64,000 nucleotides of DNA from Sphingomonas sp. R-74633 (GTDB taxonomy: Bacteria; Pseudomonadota; Alphaproteobacteria; Sphingomonadales; Sphingomonadaceae): the NCBI RefSeq assembly GCF_013416555.1, contig NZ_JACCFG010000002.1:310001-374000 (forward strand), in the 5' to 3' direction. The notes under the pieces are model-generated. The model was not told where the DNA came from, did not search any database, and saw nothing but the letters and a program-made list of their open reading frames with translations. Shown in pieces: positions 43,074 to 51,179 of this stretch. The first letter of the stretch is position 1. Each line of letters begins with the position of its first letter. Made by a program: the position numbers and the translations under genes.

Positions 43074-44266
43074 GCTGCCCCGGCATCGTCGAAAGCGCCT
43101 ATCTGCAGAGCGTCCTTGGCTTTGTCGACTGCCAGGCGCGGACGATCGGCGCCGCCAGCTATCAGGCGGCGGTGCCGGGATCGTCCTTCTCGCTGCTGAG
43201 CACGGGATTGCTCACTTTGTCCGTTGCCTTTTTCGGCTATCGGCTGGTTTTTGGCGACACGCCCAATGTGCGCGAGGGCGTGCTGGCCGTGGCCAAGATC
43301 GGTATCGTGCTGGCGCTTGTCACCAGCTGGAGCGCCTATCGCACGCTCGCCTATGATGTGGCGATGCACGCGCCGGCCGAGCTCGTGGCGAGCGCCGGCG
43401 CGGGCGCCGACATGCCGGGCACCACGGGCGATCTGGTCGAGCGCCTGCAACAGGTCGATGACGCGCTGATCGCGCTCAACGCGCTCCGCCCACCCGCCGC
43501 AAAAGGCCAGCCGGCCGCTGCCACGCGCACTCCGGCCGAGCCGATCAGCGTGATCGATCCCTTTGCGCTCGGTACGGCGCGGGTTACCTTCCTTGTGGCG
43601 ACGATCGCTGCCTATGCCTCCGTCCGCCTGGTCACCGGGCTGCTGCTGGCGCTCGGTCCGTTCTTCATCCTGCTTTTGCTCTTCGAGGGCTCGCGCAGCC
43701 TGTTCGAGGGCTGGATCCGTGCGCTGGTCGCCGCGGCGCTGGGGGCAGTGGCCGTGACCATCCTGCTCGGCGCCGAGCTTGCATTGCTCGAACCCTGGCT
43801 CACCGACTTGCTTTCCCGGCGTGTGACAGGCCCCTCGGCCGACGCGGCAATGACCGAATTGTTCGTCACGGCCTTCGCCTTCGGCCTGACGATGCTCGGC
43901 GGCCTGGGCATGGCCGCACGCGTCGCGATGGGCTTCCGGATGGGCGTGGTGTGGCGCGGCATGACGGAGCGCATCGTGGCCAGCGCTGCCGGCGCCGAGC
44001 GGTTCGTTCAAAGTACATCCGAGCGAAGCCATCAGCCGCCTGCTGCGCATCAATCGCGCGCAGAGGCCGTGGCCGAAGCCGTGTCGCGTACCCAGCGGAG
44101 AGAGGCCGCGCCCGCCGCCTCTGCGGGCAACCCCACCGCACGCCTGCCCGACGCCACCAATCTGCGCGGGATCACACCGGGCAAGGCCACGCCGCTCGGC
44201 CAGACCAGCCGCCGGACCCGCACCCGGGTCTCGGCCAACGCCACACGACGGGATTCGGGAACATGA
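43070..44266 (+). CDS. virB6: VirB6 family polytopic membrane protein
   Basis: 398 residues with five or six hydrophobic segments between about 40 and 310 (e.g. FFILLLLFEGSRSLFEGWIRALV, the conserved TrbL/VirB6 core). A Ser/Arg/Ala-rich cytoplasmic tail makes up the last 80 residues. It forms the inner-membrane channel part. The ATGA overlap with the virB4 stop shows coupling. It sits directly after virB4, where virB5 would lie in the Agrobacterium order; no virB5 is present. Confidence 0.9.
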   Translation: MSCPGIVESAYLQSVLGFVDCQARTIGAASYQAAVPGSSFSLLSTGLLTLSVAFFGYRLVFGDTPNVREGVLAVAKIGIVLALVTSWSAYRTLAYDVAMHAPAELVASAGAGADMPGTTGDLVERLQQVDDALIALNALRPPAAKGQPAAATRTPAEPISVIDPFALGTARVTFLVATIAAYASVRLVTGLLLALGPFFILLLLFEGSRSLFEGWIRALVAAALGAVAVTILLGAELALLEPWLTDLLSRRVTGPSADAAMTELFVTAFAFGLTMLGGLGMAARVAMGFRMGVVWRGMTERIVASAAGAERFVQSTSERSHQPPAAHQSRAEAVAEAVSRTQRREAAPAASAGNPTARLPDATNLRGITPGKATPLGQTSRRTRTRVSANATRRDSGT

Positions 44267-45027
44267 AGCACAAGGCGCGCGAGGCGCTGGACGCCTATTA
44301 TCGCGAGGCCGGCAGTTGGGCCGAGGATCGCCAGGACATGCTTGGCCGATCCCGCCGCGTTGCCTGGGTCGTCGCCGGCGTCGCCTGCTCGGTTGCCCTG
44401 CTCGAGGCCATGGCGCTGATCGTGCTCACACCGCTCAAGACGGTGGAACCCTATACCCTGCTCGTCGATCGCCAGACCGGCTTCGTGCAGGCGCTCAAGC
44501 CGCTGGACGTGCAGACGATCGCGCCGGACAAGGCGCTCACCCAGTCGTTCCTCGTCCAATATGTGATCGCGCGTGAAAGCTTCGACGCGACCGCGCTCCA
44601 ATCCAGTTACCGCAAGGTGTCGCTCTGGTCCGAAGGCCCTGCACGCAGCGCCTATGTGGCGGGCATGCAGGCATCGAACCCAGATAGCCCGCTCAACCGG
44701 TACCGGCGCACGACGCAGATCGAGACACGCGTGAAGAGCGTTTCGCCGATGGGCGGGAATGCGGCGATGGTGCGCTTCGAGACCGTGCGGCACGACGCGG
44801 GCGGCACGGTGCAGCCGGCCAACGCCTGGGTCGCGGTGCTCCACTATCGCTATTCGGGCGAACCGCTCCGGCTTGAGGACAGGTTTGTGAACCCGCTCGG
44901 CTTCGGAGTGACGCGCTATCAGCGCAACGCCGAGGCATTGCCTGCCGTCGAACCGGAACACTCCCCGCCCCCTGCAGTCACCCCAACGCCTGCTGAGGCA
45001 CAGGCCGCGACGGGGACAGCGCCATGA
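44263..45027 (+). CDS. virB8: VirB8 family assembly factor
   Basis: 254 residues: a cytoplasmic N-terminus, one transmembrane helix (VAWVVAGVACSVALLEAMALIVL), and a periplasmic NTF2-like domain from about residue 60 (VEPYTLLVDRQTGFVQ, LVQYVIARESFD, NRYRRTTQIETRVKSVSPM, VNPLGFGVTRYQR). The tail is Pro/Ala-rich. It nucleates the core complex. ATGA overlap with the virB6 stop. Confidence 0.92.
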   Translation: MKHKAREALDAYYREAGSWAEDRQDMLGRSRRVAWVVAGVACSVALLEAMALIVLTPLKTVEPYTLLVDRQTGFVQALKPLDVQTIAPDKALTQSFLVQYVIARESFDATALQSSYRKVSLWSEGPARSAYVAGMQASNPDSPLNRYRRTTQIETRVKSVSPMGGNAAMVRFETVRHDAGGTVQPANAWVAVLHYRYSGEPLRLEDRFVNPLGFGVTRYQRNAEALPAVEPEHSPPPAVTPTPAEAQAATGTAP

Positions 45028-45704
45028 AACATACCCTTGCGCTCCTGCTTGCCCTGCCGCCCGGTGTCGCCGCTGCGCAAGTGACCCCGCAACCCGATGC
45101 CGGCGACGCGCATATCCAGCTGGTCGACTACAGGCCCGAGCAAGTCATCCGCGTCGAAGTCGCGCCGGGCTACCAGGCAACGATCGAGCTCGCCGCGGAC
45201 GAGCATATCGAGAATGTCGCCCTGGGCGACAGCGGCGCCTGGCAGGTAAGCGCGAACCGCCGTGGGGACCGGCTTTTCATCAAGCCGACCGTGGCGGGCA
45301 TCACCACCAACATGGCCGTGGTGACCGACACGCGGCTCTATAATTTCGAACTTGTCCCCGGCATTGGTGTGGCCAGTGCATGGTCCGTGCGCTTTCGCTA
45401 TCCCGGCGCCGGTGCCCAAAGTCCGGGCGCTGCCGGCGACAAGGTCGTCGGCCGCTACAAGGTGCGCGGCGAGGAGACACTACGACCGAGCGGCATCCAT
45501 GACGATGGCGTCCACACCTATATCGAATGGCCCGAGGACAAGGCGCTTCCGGCGATCTACGCACTGAATGGTCAGGGGAAGGAGACGCTGATCAACGGCA
45601 TGATGCGCGACGGGCGGATGGTGATCGACAGCGTGCAGGATGCGCTGATCTTCCGGATCGACAAGCAGAAGGCGCGGGCGGTGCGCGTCGTGCAGCAACC
45701 CTGA
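45024..45704 (+). CDS. virB9: VirB9 family outer-membrane core protein
   Basis: 226 residues with a signal peptide (LLALPPGVAAAQ). N-terminal beta domain (VIRVEVAPGYQATIEL, IENVALGDSGAWQVSANRRGDRLFIKP) and C-terminal domain from about 150 (VHTYIEWPEDKALPAIYAL, INGMMRDGRMVIDSV). It is shorter than typical VirB9. Together with VirB10 it forms the envelope-spanning core. No VirB7 lipoprotein gene is seen nearby. Confidence 0.92.
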   Translation: MKHTLALLLALPPGVAAAQVTPQPDAGDAHIQLVDYRPEQVIRVEVAPGYQATIELAADEHIENVALGDSGAWQVSANRRGDRLFIKPTVAGITTNMAVVTDTRLYNFELVPGIGVASAWSVRFRYPGAGAQSPGAAGDKVVGRYKVRGEETLRPSGIHDDGVHTYIEWPEDKALPAIYALNGQGKETLINGMMRDGRMVIDSVQDALIFRIDKQKARAVRVVQQP

Positions 45705-46783
45705 TGGCATCGGCCTCGCCCCCAGTCGGTGATCCGCGCGACGTCGCGGATCGGACAACGCTCCCTACCGTGGCGCGCGCACGCGGCGGCGCGCCCGCCT
45801 GGGTGATGGCGCTCGTGGCAATCGGGCTTGGCCTGGTGTTGTTCGTGGCTCTCGACGCACGCCGGCGGACGCTGAGCGCCCCGGCGGTGCATCCGCGTAC
45901 CGGCGAAGCGCTTTCCACCCCTTCCGAAATCGCGCCCCTGTTCATTCCGCCTGCGCCGGAGCCCGCCCCCGTCTTGGCGCTTCCGTCGCCCGTGCCGTCT
46001 CCCGTCCTGCCATCCTTGCCGGCAGTCCGGCCGCAGCCGCCCGTTTATTCGCCCCCCGCCTATCAGACGCCTCCACCGGCACAGGAGCAGCCGGCGCCCG
46101 CACGCGCCGCCGGGGAGCCGGCGCTGGTGATCGACTCCACTTCCGGCAATTCCGGCCGCCGCCCACCAGCGGATGGAGAACCGGCCGCCAAGCCCGGCGT
46201 CTCCGGCACGCGCACCGGCGTGGGCGTGCTTGCCAACCGCGCGACCACGGTACCCCAGGGCACGCTGATCCCCGCAGTACTCGAAACCGCGCTCGACTCG
46301 ACCAGTCCGGGCCTCGCCCGCGCGCTGGTCTCGCGCGATATTCGGGGCTTCGACGGCAGCCGCGTGCTGATCCCGCGGGGCAGCCGCCTGATCGGTGAAT
46401 TCGGCGCGGACACGCAGAACGGCCAGAAGCGAATGCTGGTCAACTGGACCCGCCTGATCCGCCCGGACGGGGTTACGATCGCCATCAACTCACCGGCAAC
46501 CGATCCGCTCGGCCAGGGCGGCATCAAGGCAAGCGTGAACTCCCACTTCTTCGCGCGCTTCGCCGGCGCGATCCTGCAATCGGCGCTCAACGTGGGCGTG
46601 AACCTAGCCTCGCGCGCCGCCGACAGCTCGGTGATCGTGGCGCTGCCGAACATGGGAACCAGCGCGACACCGCCCCAGAACAGCAACGACATCAGGCCGA
46701 CGTTGAAGGTGAAGGCCGCAGCGAGCATCTCGATCTTCGTTGCGCGCGACCTGGACTTCACAGGGGTCGAGGATCGTGAGTGA
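45704..46783 (+). CDS. virB10: VirB10 family core protein
   Basis: 359 residues. A short cytoplasmic stretch, a transmembrane helix (WVMALVAIGLGLVLFVAL), a long Pro-rich periplasmic linker (about 75-135), then the TrbI/VirB10 beta-barrel with VPQGTLIPAVLETALDS, IPRGSRLIGEF and RMLVNWTRLI. It spans both membranes and gates the channel. The start overlaps the virB9 stop (TGATG). Confidence 0.94.
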   Translation: MASASPPVGDPRDVADRTTLPTVARARGGAPAWVMALVAIGLGLVLFVALDARRRTLSAPAVHPRTGEALSTPSEIAPLFIPPAPEPAPVLALPSPVPSPVLPSLPAVRPQPPVYSPPAYQTPPPAQEQPAPARAAGEPALVIDSTSGNSGRRPPADGEPAAKPGVSGTRTGVGVLANRATTVPQGTLIPAVLETALDSTSPGLARALVSRDIRGFDGSRVLIPRGSRLIGEFGADTQNGQKRMLVNWTRLIRPDGVTIAINSPATDPLGQGGIKASVNSHFFARFAGAILQSALNVGVNLASRAADSSVIVALPNMGTSATPPQNSNDIRPTLKVKAAASISIFVARDLDFTGVEDRE

Positions 46784-47771
46784 GGTCGTGGTGCCGCTCG
46801 ACCCCCAGGTCTATCTCACCGCCTATCTGACGCCGCTGGCCGGCATATTGGCGCGCACCGACGTGACCGACATCTATGTGAACTGCCCGGGCGAGATCTG
46901 GGCAGAGTCGCTGGGTGGCGGCGTGGAACGGCACCTGGCGCCGGACCTCGATGAGGCGACACTGGCCAGGCTAGCGCGACAGATCGCAGCGCTTTCCCAC
47001 CAGGGAATCAGCCGCGAGCACCCGTTGCTTTCGGCCAGCCTGCCCGACGGATCGCGCGTGCAGATCGCCGCGCCCCCCGCCACGCGCGGATCGATGGCGA
47101 TCGCGATCCGCAAGCACATCTCGCCCGATCTTGCGCTCGACGATTATGTCGCGTCGGGCGCCTTTGCCGATACCCGGCGCGGCGTGACGCCGGGCAAGTC
47201 GGAGATCGACCTGCGCCTGGCCGACATGCTGGCCGTAGGCGACATTGCCGGGATGCTCGCCACCGCGGTGAAGGCGCGCAAGAACATCCTCGTCTCGGGC
47301 GGCACATCGACGGGCAAAACCACCTTCCTGAACGCGCTGATTCGCGAAATTCCCGCGGACGAGCGGCTGATCCTGATCGAGGACACGCCCGAACTGCACC
47401 AGCATCACGCCAATCTGGTCGGCCTGCTCGCGGTGCGCGGGGCGCTGGGCGAGGCGCGCGTGAACGCTACGGACCTGCTGGCCGCCTCGCTGCGCATGCG
47501 ACCGGACCGGATCATCCTGGGCGAGTTGCGCGGCGAAGAGGCCTATACCTTCCTGCGCGCGATCAACACCGGCCATCCCGGCTCGATGACCTCGGTCCAC
47601 GCTGATTCCGCCGAACGCGCGATCGAGCAGATCGTGTTGCTGGTGCTGCAGGCGGGCACCCAGCTCAGCCGCGACGATGTCCGCCACTATGTGCGCAGCA
47701 CGGTCGACGTCTATGTCCAGCTCGAGCGGGTCGCAGGACGGCGCCGTGTGTCGGAAGTGCTGCTCGCCTAA
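46776..47771 (+). CDS. virB11: VirB11 family hexameric ATPase
   Basis: 331 residues from GTG at 46776 (GAGGATC upstream, the same ribosome site as virB2); an in-frame ATG twelve codons earlier is possible. Walker A GGTSTGKTT at about 175, the Asp box LILIEDTPE, Walker B DRIILGELRGEEAY, and the His box NTGHPGSMTSVHAD are all intact. It is the cytoplasmic traffic ATPase that switches between pilus assembly and transport. The stop lies two bases from the stop of the convergent sulfatase gene, leaving no room for a terminator. Confidence 0.95.
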   Translation: MSEVVVPLDPQVYLTAYLTPLAGILARTDVTDIYVNCPGEIWAESLGGGVERHLAPDLDEATLARLARQIAALSHQGISREHPLLSASLPDGSRVQIAAPPATRGSMAIAIRKHISPDLALDDYVASGAFADTRRGVTPGKSEIDLRLADMLAVGDIAGMLATAVKARKNILVSGGTSTGKTTFLNALIREIPADERLILIEDTPELHQHHANLVGLLAVRGALGEARVNATDLLAASLRMRPDRIILGELRGEEAYTFLRAINTGHPGSMTSVHADSAERAIEQIVLLVLQAGTQLSRDDVRHYVRSTVDVYVQLERVAGRRRVSEVLLA

Positions 47772-47773
47772 CC

Positions 47774-49264
47774 TTAGGTCGGGTAATCCGACATTTGCTG
47801 GACCTTATCCGCATAAGGGAACGGGTCGCCCGTCTCCTTCAGCCAGGCGAGGATCAGCGCATCGAGATGCTCCATCAGCGGCCGCTGCGCGGGGTCCGCG
47901 GCCAGATTCTTGAGCTGATAGGGATCGGCGACATTGTCGTAGAGCAGCCAGCGGCCTGAATCGGCGACCGCATAAGTGTGCGTCGTCGTGCGGATCCCGC
48001 GAAACACCGGCAAATTGACCAGCGGGGGGTAGCGGGCGGTGTTCGGTGGAGACTTGCGCGCGGGGCCGGGGCCGGGGCCGTCGCCATCGTCTTCCTTGCC
48101 GCCATCGTCGGCGTTCATCAGGAAGGCATGTTCGGGCGCCTTGGCGAGCGGCTCGCCACGCATCACCGCCGACAGGTCGCGGCCCTCGCAATGCTTGGGC
48201 ACCGCTATGCCAGCCAGCCCGCAGATCGTCGGGTAGATGTCGATCGCGGCGAACAGCGTGTCGGACTTGGCCTTGGACTTGGTGACGCCCGGATAGCGCA
48301 CGATGAATGGCACGCGGACCGCTTCCTCGAACGGACATTGCTTTTGCATGCGGCCGTGCGAGCCGAGCATCTCGCCATGATCGGAGGTGAATACGACGAT
48401 GGTGTTGTCCGCCTGCCCGCTCTCGTCGAGCGCCTTGAGCAGCCTGGCGAACTGCTCGTCGATGCCGGTGATTGCGCCGTAATAGTCGAGCATCACCTTG
48501 CGCAGCCCGGCTTCGTCGCGAAGCGCAGAAACCGGATTCTCCATGTCCTTCATCGAGAAGCGGACATTGGGGCGCAGCTTGAAATCGTCGGAGTGATAGG
48601 GGCGTTCATGCTCCGGAATCGCCTGATAGGGCGGGTGCGGCGGGTTGTAGGAGACGACCATCATCCACGGCTCGTCCGGCGCCTGCTTCCGGCCTTCTAT
48701 GATGCCCACCGCCTGATCGGTCATCGCAATCGGCGACCAGCCATCGGGCTGCTGGCGGGCGCCCGTGTCCGGATCATAGGTGAACGAACCGAAATGCGCG
48801 GTGGTCTTCTCCCACACGTGCCAATCGTCGAAGCCCATGCGATCCGGACCGACCGGGATGAACTTGTTGCCATGGCCGAGATGCCATTTGCCGACATAGG
48901 CGGTATGATAGCCCTGGCCCTTGAACAGCCGCCCGAGCGAGAGTTCGTCCGCCTTGATGTTCACATTGTTGCGCCACAGCCCGGTCTGGTGGGGCCAGCG
49001 CCCGGTCATGAACATGCCGCGATACGGCGTGCACAAAGGATAGTTGGAGACGCACTGGTCCATCGAGAAATTGGCGCGGCGAAAGGCGTCGAGCGCCGGC
49101 GCGATCACCGAGCTGTAGGGCTCGCCCGGCAGCGATGCGGCGCGGTGCTGGTCGTCGAAGACGTAGAGCAAATTGGGCCGCTTGCGTTTGGTTGCAGCGA
49201 AGCTGGTGCCCGATGCACCGATCAGCGTCGCGGTAGTCGCCTGGAGAAATTGCCTACGCTTCAT
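47774..49264 (-). CDS. Tat-exported type I sulfatase (CTPYR)
   Basis: 496 residues, paralogue of the product of 21111-22670. Twin-arginine signal MKRRQFLQATTATLIG; NLLYVFDDQHRAASLPGEPY; formylglycine motif CTPYR at Cys78; GKWHLGHG; TSDHGEMLGSHGRM. It differs by an acidic Gly/Asp insert (GGKEDDGDGPGPGPA) near 410. ATG at 49264 follows GCAGGTGCG. It starts 27 bases after the sulfatase gene at 49291 on the same strand, hence an operon. Its end abuts the secretion operon. Confidence 0.92.
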   Translation of the reverse strand: MKRRQFLQATTATLIGASGTSFAATKRKRPNLLYVFDDQHRAASLPGEPYSSVIAPALDAFRRANFSMDQCVSNYPLCTPYRGMFMTGRWPHQTGLWRNNVNIKADELSLGRLFKGQGYHTAYVGKWHLGHGNKFIPVGPDRMGFDDWHVWEKTTAHFGSFTYDPDTGARQQPDGWSPIAMTDQAVGIIEGRKQAPDEPWMMVVSYNPPHPPYQAIPEHERPYHSDDFKLRPNVRFSMKDMENPVSALRDEAGLRKVMLDYYGAITGIDEQFARLLKALDESGQADNTIVVFTSDHGEMLGSHGRMQKQCPFEEAVRVPFIVRYPGVTKSKAKSDTLFAAIDIYPTICGLAGIAVPKHCEGRDLSAVMRGEPLAKAPEHAFLMNADDGGKEDDGDGPGPGPARKSPPNTARYPPLVNLPVFRGIRTTTHTYAVADSGRWLLYDNVADPYQLKNLAADPAQRPLMEHLDALILAWLKETGDPFPYADKVQQMSDYPT

Positions 49265-49290
49265 CACGCACCTGCCTTGAATGTCACTGC

Positions 49291-51033
49291 CTACGGCCGA
49301 TCGATGCCCTGGGGATGTCCGCCGCCGGGCGGCCCATAAGCGAGCGGCGGATCGGCATATTTGGACGCTTCCTGCCACCACAAAGCCTGCAATCCGGCGA
49401 CCTTGTCGGGATATTGGGCCGAGACGTCGGTCGACTCCGAAAAGTCCCTGCTGGTGTCGAACAGCTCCCAATGCTCCTGCTCGAACGGCTTGCCCTTGTC
49501 GTGCACCGCGACGGCCTTCCATTGCCCCGAGCGGATCGCGCGGCTGCCGCGCAGCTCGAAGAACTGGACCGGCCGGCCAGCCTTGGCATCGGCCGAGGCG
49601 AAGCTCGCGCGGACCGAAGCGCCCGCGACCGGGATCTGCTTCTCGCCATTCACCGTGTCGGCAAACTGCGCGCCCGCGACATCGAGGATCGTCGGCGCGA
49701 GATCGATGATGTCGACCGGCTGGGAGCGGATGCCGCCCGCATCCTGGATCCCCCTGGGCCAGCTGATCACCAGCGGATCGCGCGTACCCCCGGCATAGGG
49801 CCAGACCTTGTAGCGCCGGAACGGCGTGTTCCCCGCCCAGGCCCAGGGGCGCTGGTAGATCGGCTGGGTTCCGGGTGACCCCATCTCGTCGAGATGCGCC
49901 AGCCGTTCCGCCAGGCTCGCCTTGTCATGATACGGCGTCCAGAACCCGCCATCGGCATCGCCCTCGGCGGCGGCACCATTGTCCGAGGCAAGGATGATCA
50001 GCGTGTTGTCGTAGCGACCGGACTGTTTGAGATAGGCGATCAGCCGTGCGAGCTCACTGTCGGTCTGTTCGATAAAGGCGGCATAGACTGCCATCGAATG
50101 CGCATATAGACGCTGCTGGTCGGGGCTGAGGCTGCTCCAGGCCGGGTCCGCCGACGAGCGCTCGGTCAATACCGCGTCGGCCGGTATGATCCCGACTTGC
50201 TTCTGCCGCGCGAACCGGGTCTCGCGCAGCCTGTCCCAGCCTCCGGCGTAGCGATTGCCGACCCGGTCGATATAGGATTTCGGCGCCTGGATCGGCGCGT
50301 GCGCTGTGCCGAGCGCGAGGTACAGGAAGCTCGGCTTGCCGCTCGCCTTGCCCGCCTTGAGATCAGCGATGGCGTGATCGACCAGATCGACGGTGAGATT
50401 ATAGCCCTTGGTCTCGGGCGCCGCGATCGGCGTGTCTTCATCGACCAGCTTGGGATGCCATTGGTCGGTCCAGCCGCCCATATAGCCGTAATAATGATCG
50501 AACCCGCGCTGCCGCGGCCAGGTTTCCTTCAGCGCGCCGTCGTCGCCCGGCCCGCCGACAAACCCGGGCGTGAGGTGCCATTTCCCCAAGGCATAGGTAT
50601 TGTACCCGCCGGCCTTCAGCGCCTCCGCAACGGTCTGCGCACGCAACACGAGCCCGCCCTGGAATTTCGAATTGTCGTGCGGGTAAAGCGCCTTGGCGTG
50701 GGACGGGAGATCCTCCATTCCCACGCTCTGGTTGTTGCGGCCGGTGAGCAGCGCGGCCCGCGACGCGCCGCAGATGGCACGCGTATCGAAATGGTTGAAG
50801 CGCAGACCCGCCTGCGCCAGCGCGTCGATCGTCGGCGTCCGGATCTCCGAACCAAAGGCGCCGAAATCCGAGAAGCCGACATCGTCGAACAGGATGACGA
50901 TCACGTCCGGTCGGGTATCGGCCTGTGCCGGGCTGGCCACCGGCGCGGGAGCGCTCGACTGGGCCGTCGCGGGTGTCGACAGGCTCGTGGCCGCCAGCAG
51001 CGGCAGCACGCGCCACAAAGACGCTTTCCTCAT
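49291..51033 (-). CDS. Secreted sulfatase with atypical CGASR motif
   Basis: 580 residues with a Sec signal (LLAATSLSTPATAQ). Motifs of large arylsulfatases: VIVILFDDVGFSDFGAFG, GKWHLTPGF, YYGYMGGWTDQWHP, SDNGAAAEGDADGG. The maturation site reads Cys88-Gly-Ala-Ser-Arg, with Ala where the other six sulfatases here have Pro (CxAxR instead of CxPxR). In known systems CxAxR can be matured by radical-SAM anSME enzymes, while the oxygen-dependent FGE prefers Pro. Activity therefore depends on which maturase the cell has; none is in the window. ATG at 51033 has GGGAGAGGG upstream. Confidence 0.88.
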   Translation of the reverse strand: MRKASLWRVLPLLAATSLSTPATAQSSAPAPVASPAQADTRPDVIVILFDDVGFSDFGAFGSEIRTPTIDALAQAGLRFNHFDTRAICGASRAALLTGRNNQSVGMEDLPSHAKALYPHDNSKFQGGLVLRAQTVAEALKAGGYNTYALGKWHLTPGFVGGPGDDGALKETWPRQRGFDHYYGYMGGWTDQWHPKLVDEDTPIAAPETKGYNLTVDLVDHAIADLKAGKASGKPSFLYLALGTAHAPIQAPKSYIDRVGNRYAGGWDRLRETRFARQKQVGIIPADAVLTERSSADPAWSSLSPDQQRLYAHSMAVYAAFIEQTDSELARLIAYLKQSGRYDNTLIILASDNGAAAEGDADGGFWTPYHDKASLAERLAHLDEMGSPGTQPIYQRPWAWAGNTPFRRYKVWPYAGGTRDPLVISWPRGIQDAGGIRSQPVDIIDLAPTILDVAGAQFADTVNGEKQIPVAGASVRASFASADAKAGRPVQFFELRGSRAIRSGQWKAVAVHDKGKPFEQEHWELFDTSRDFSESTDVSAQYPDKVAGLQALWWQEASKYADPPLAYGPPGGGHPQGIDRP

Positions 51034-51179
51034 TCCCTCTCCCCCGCGGCCTTGTTGGAAAATGCGCCGCAATCGGTTGTGCCCGCATTAATATGATATT
51101 TCTTTGCGGTGCCAGGCCTTTTTGATACGCAGGCGCGAAGAAAAGGGCTCGAGCCCTTCCAGCACCGAGAGGAAATCCG

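Noticed and set aside
40140..47771. Conjugative plasmid or ICE core
   Set aside because: No relaxase, coupling protein, integrase, oriT-like structure, partition or replication gene is visible, and base composition matches the neighbours. The operon is kept as a secretion system of unknown purpose.
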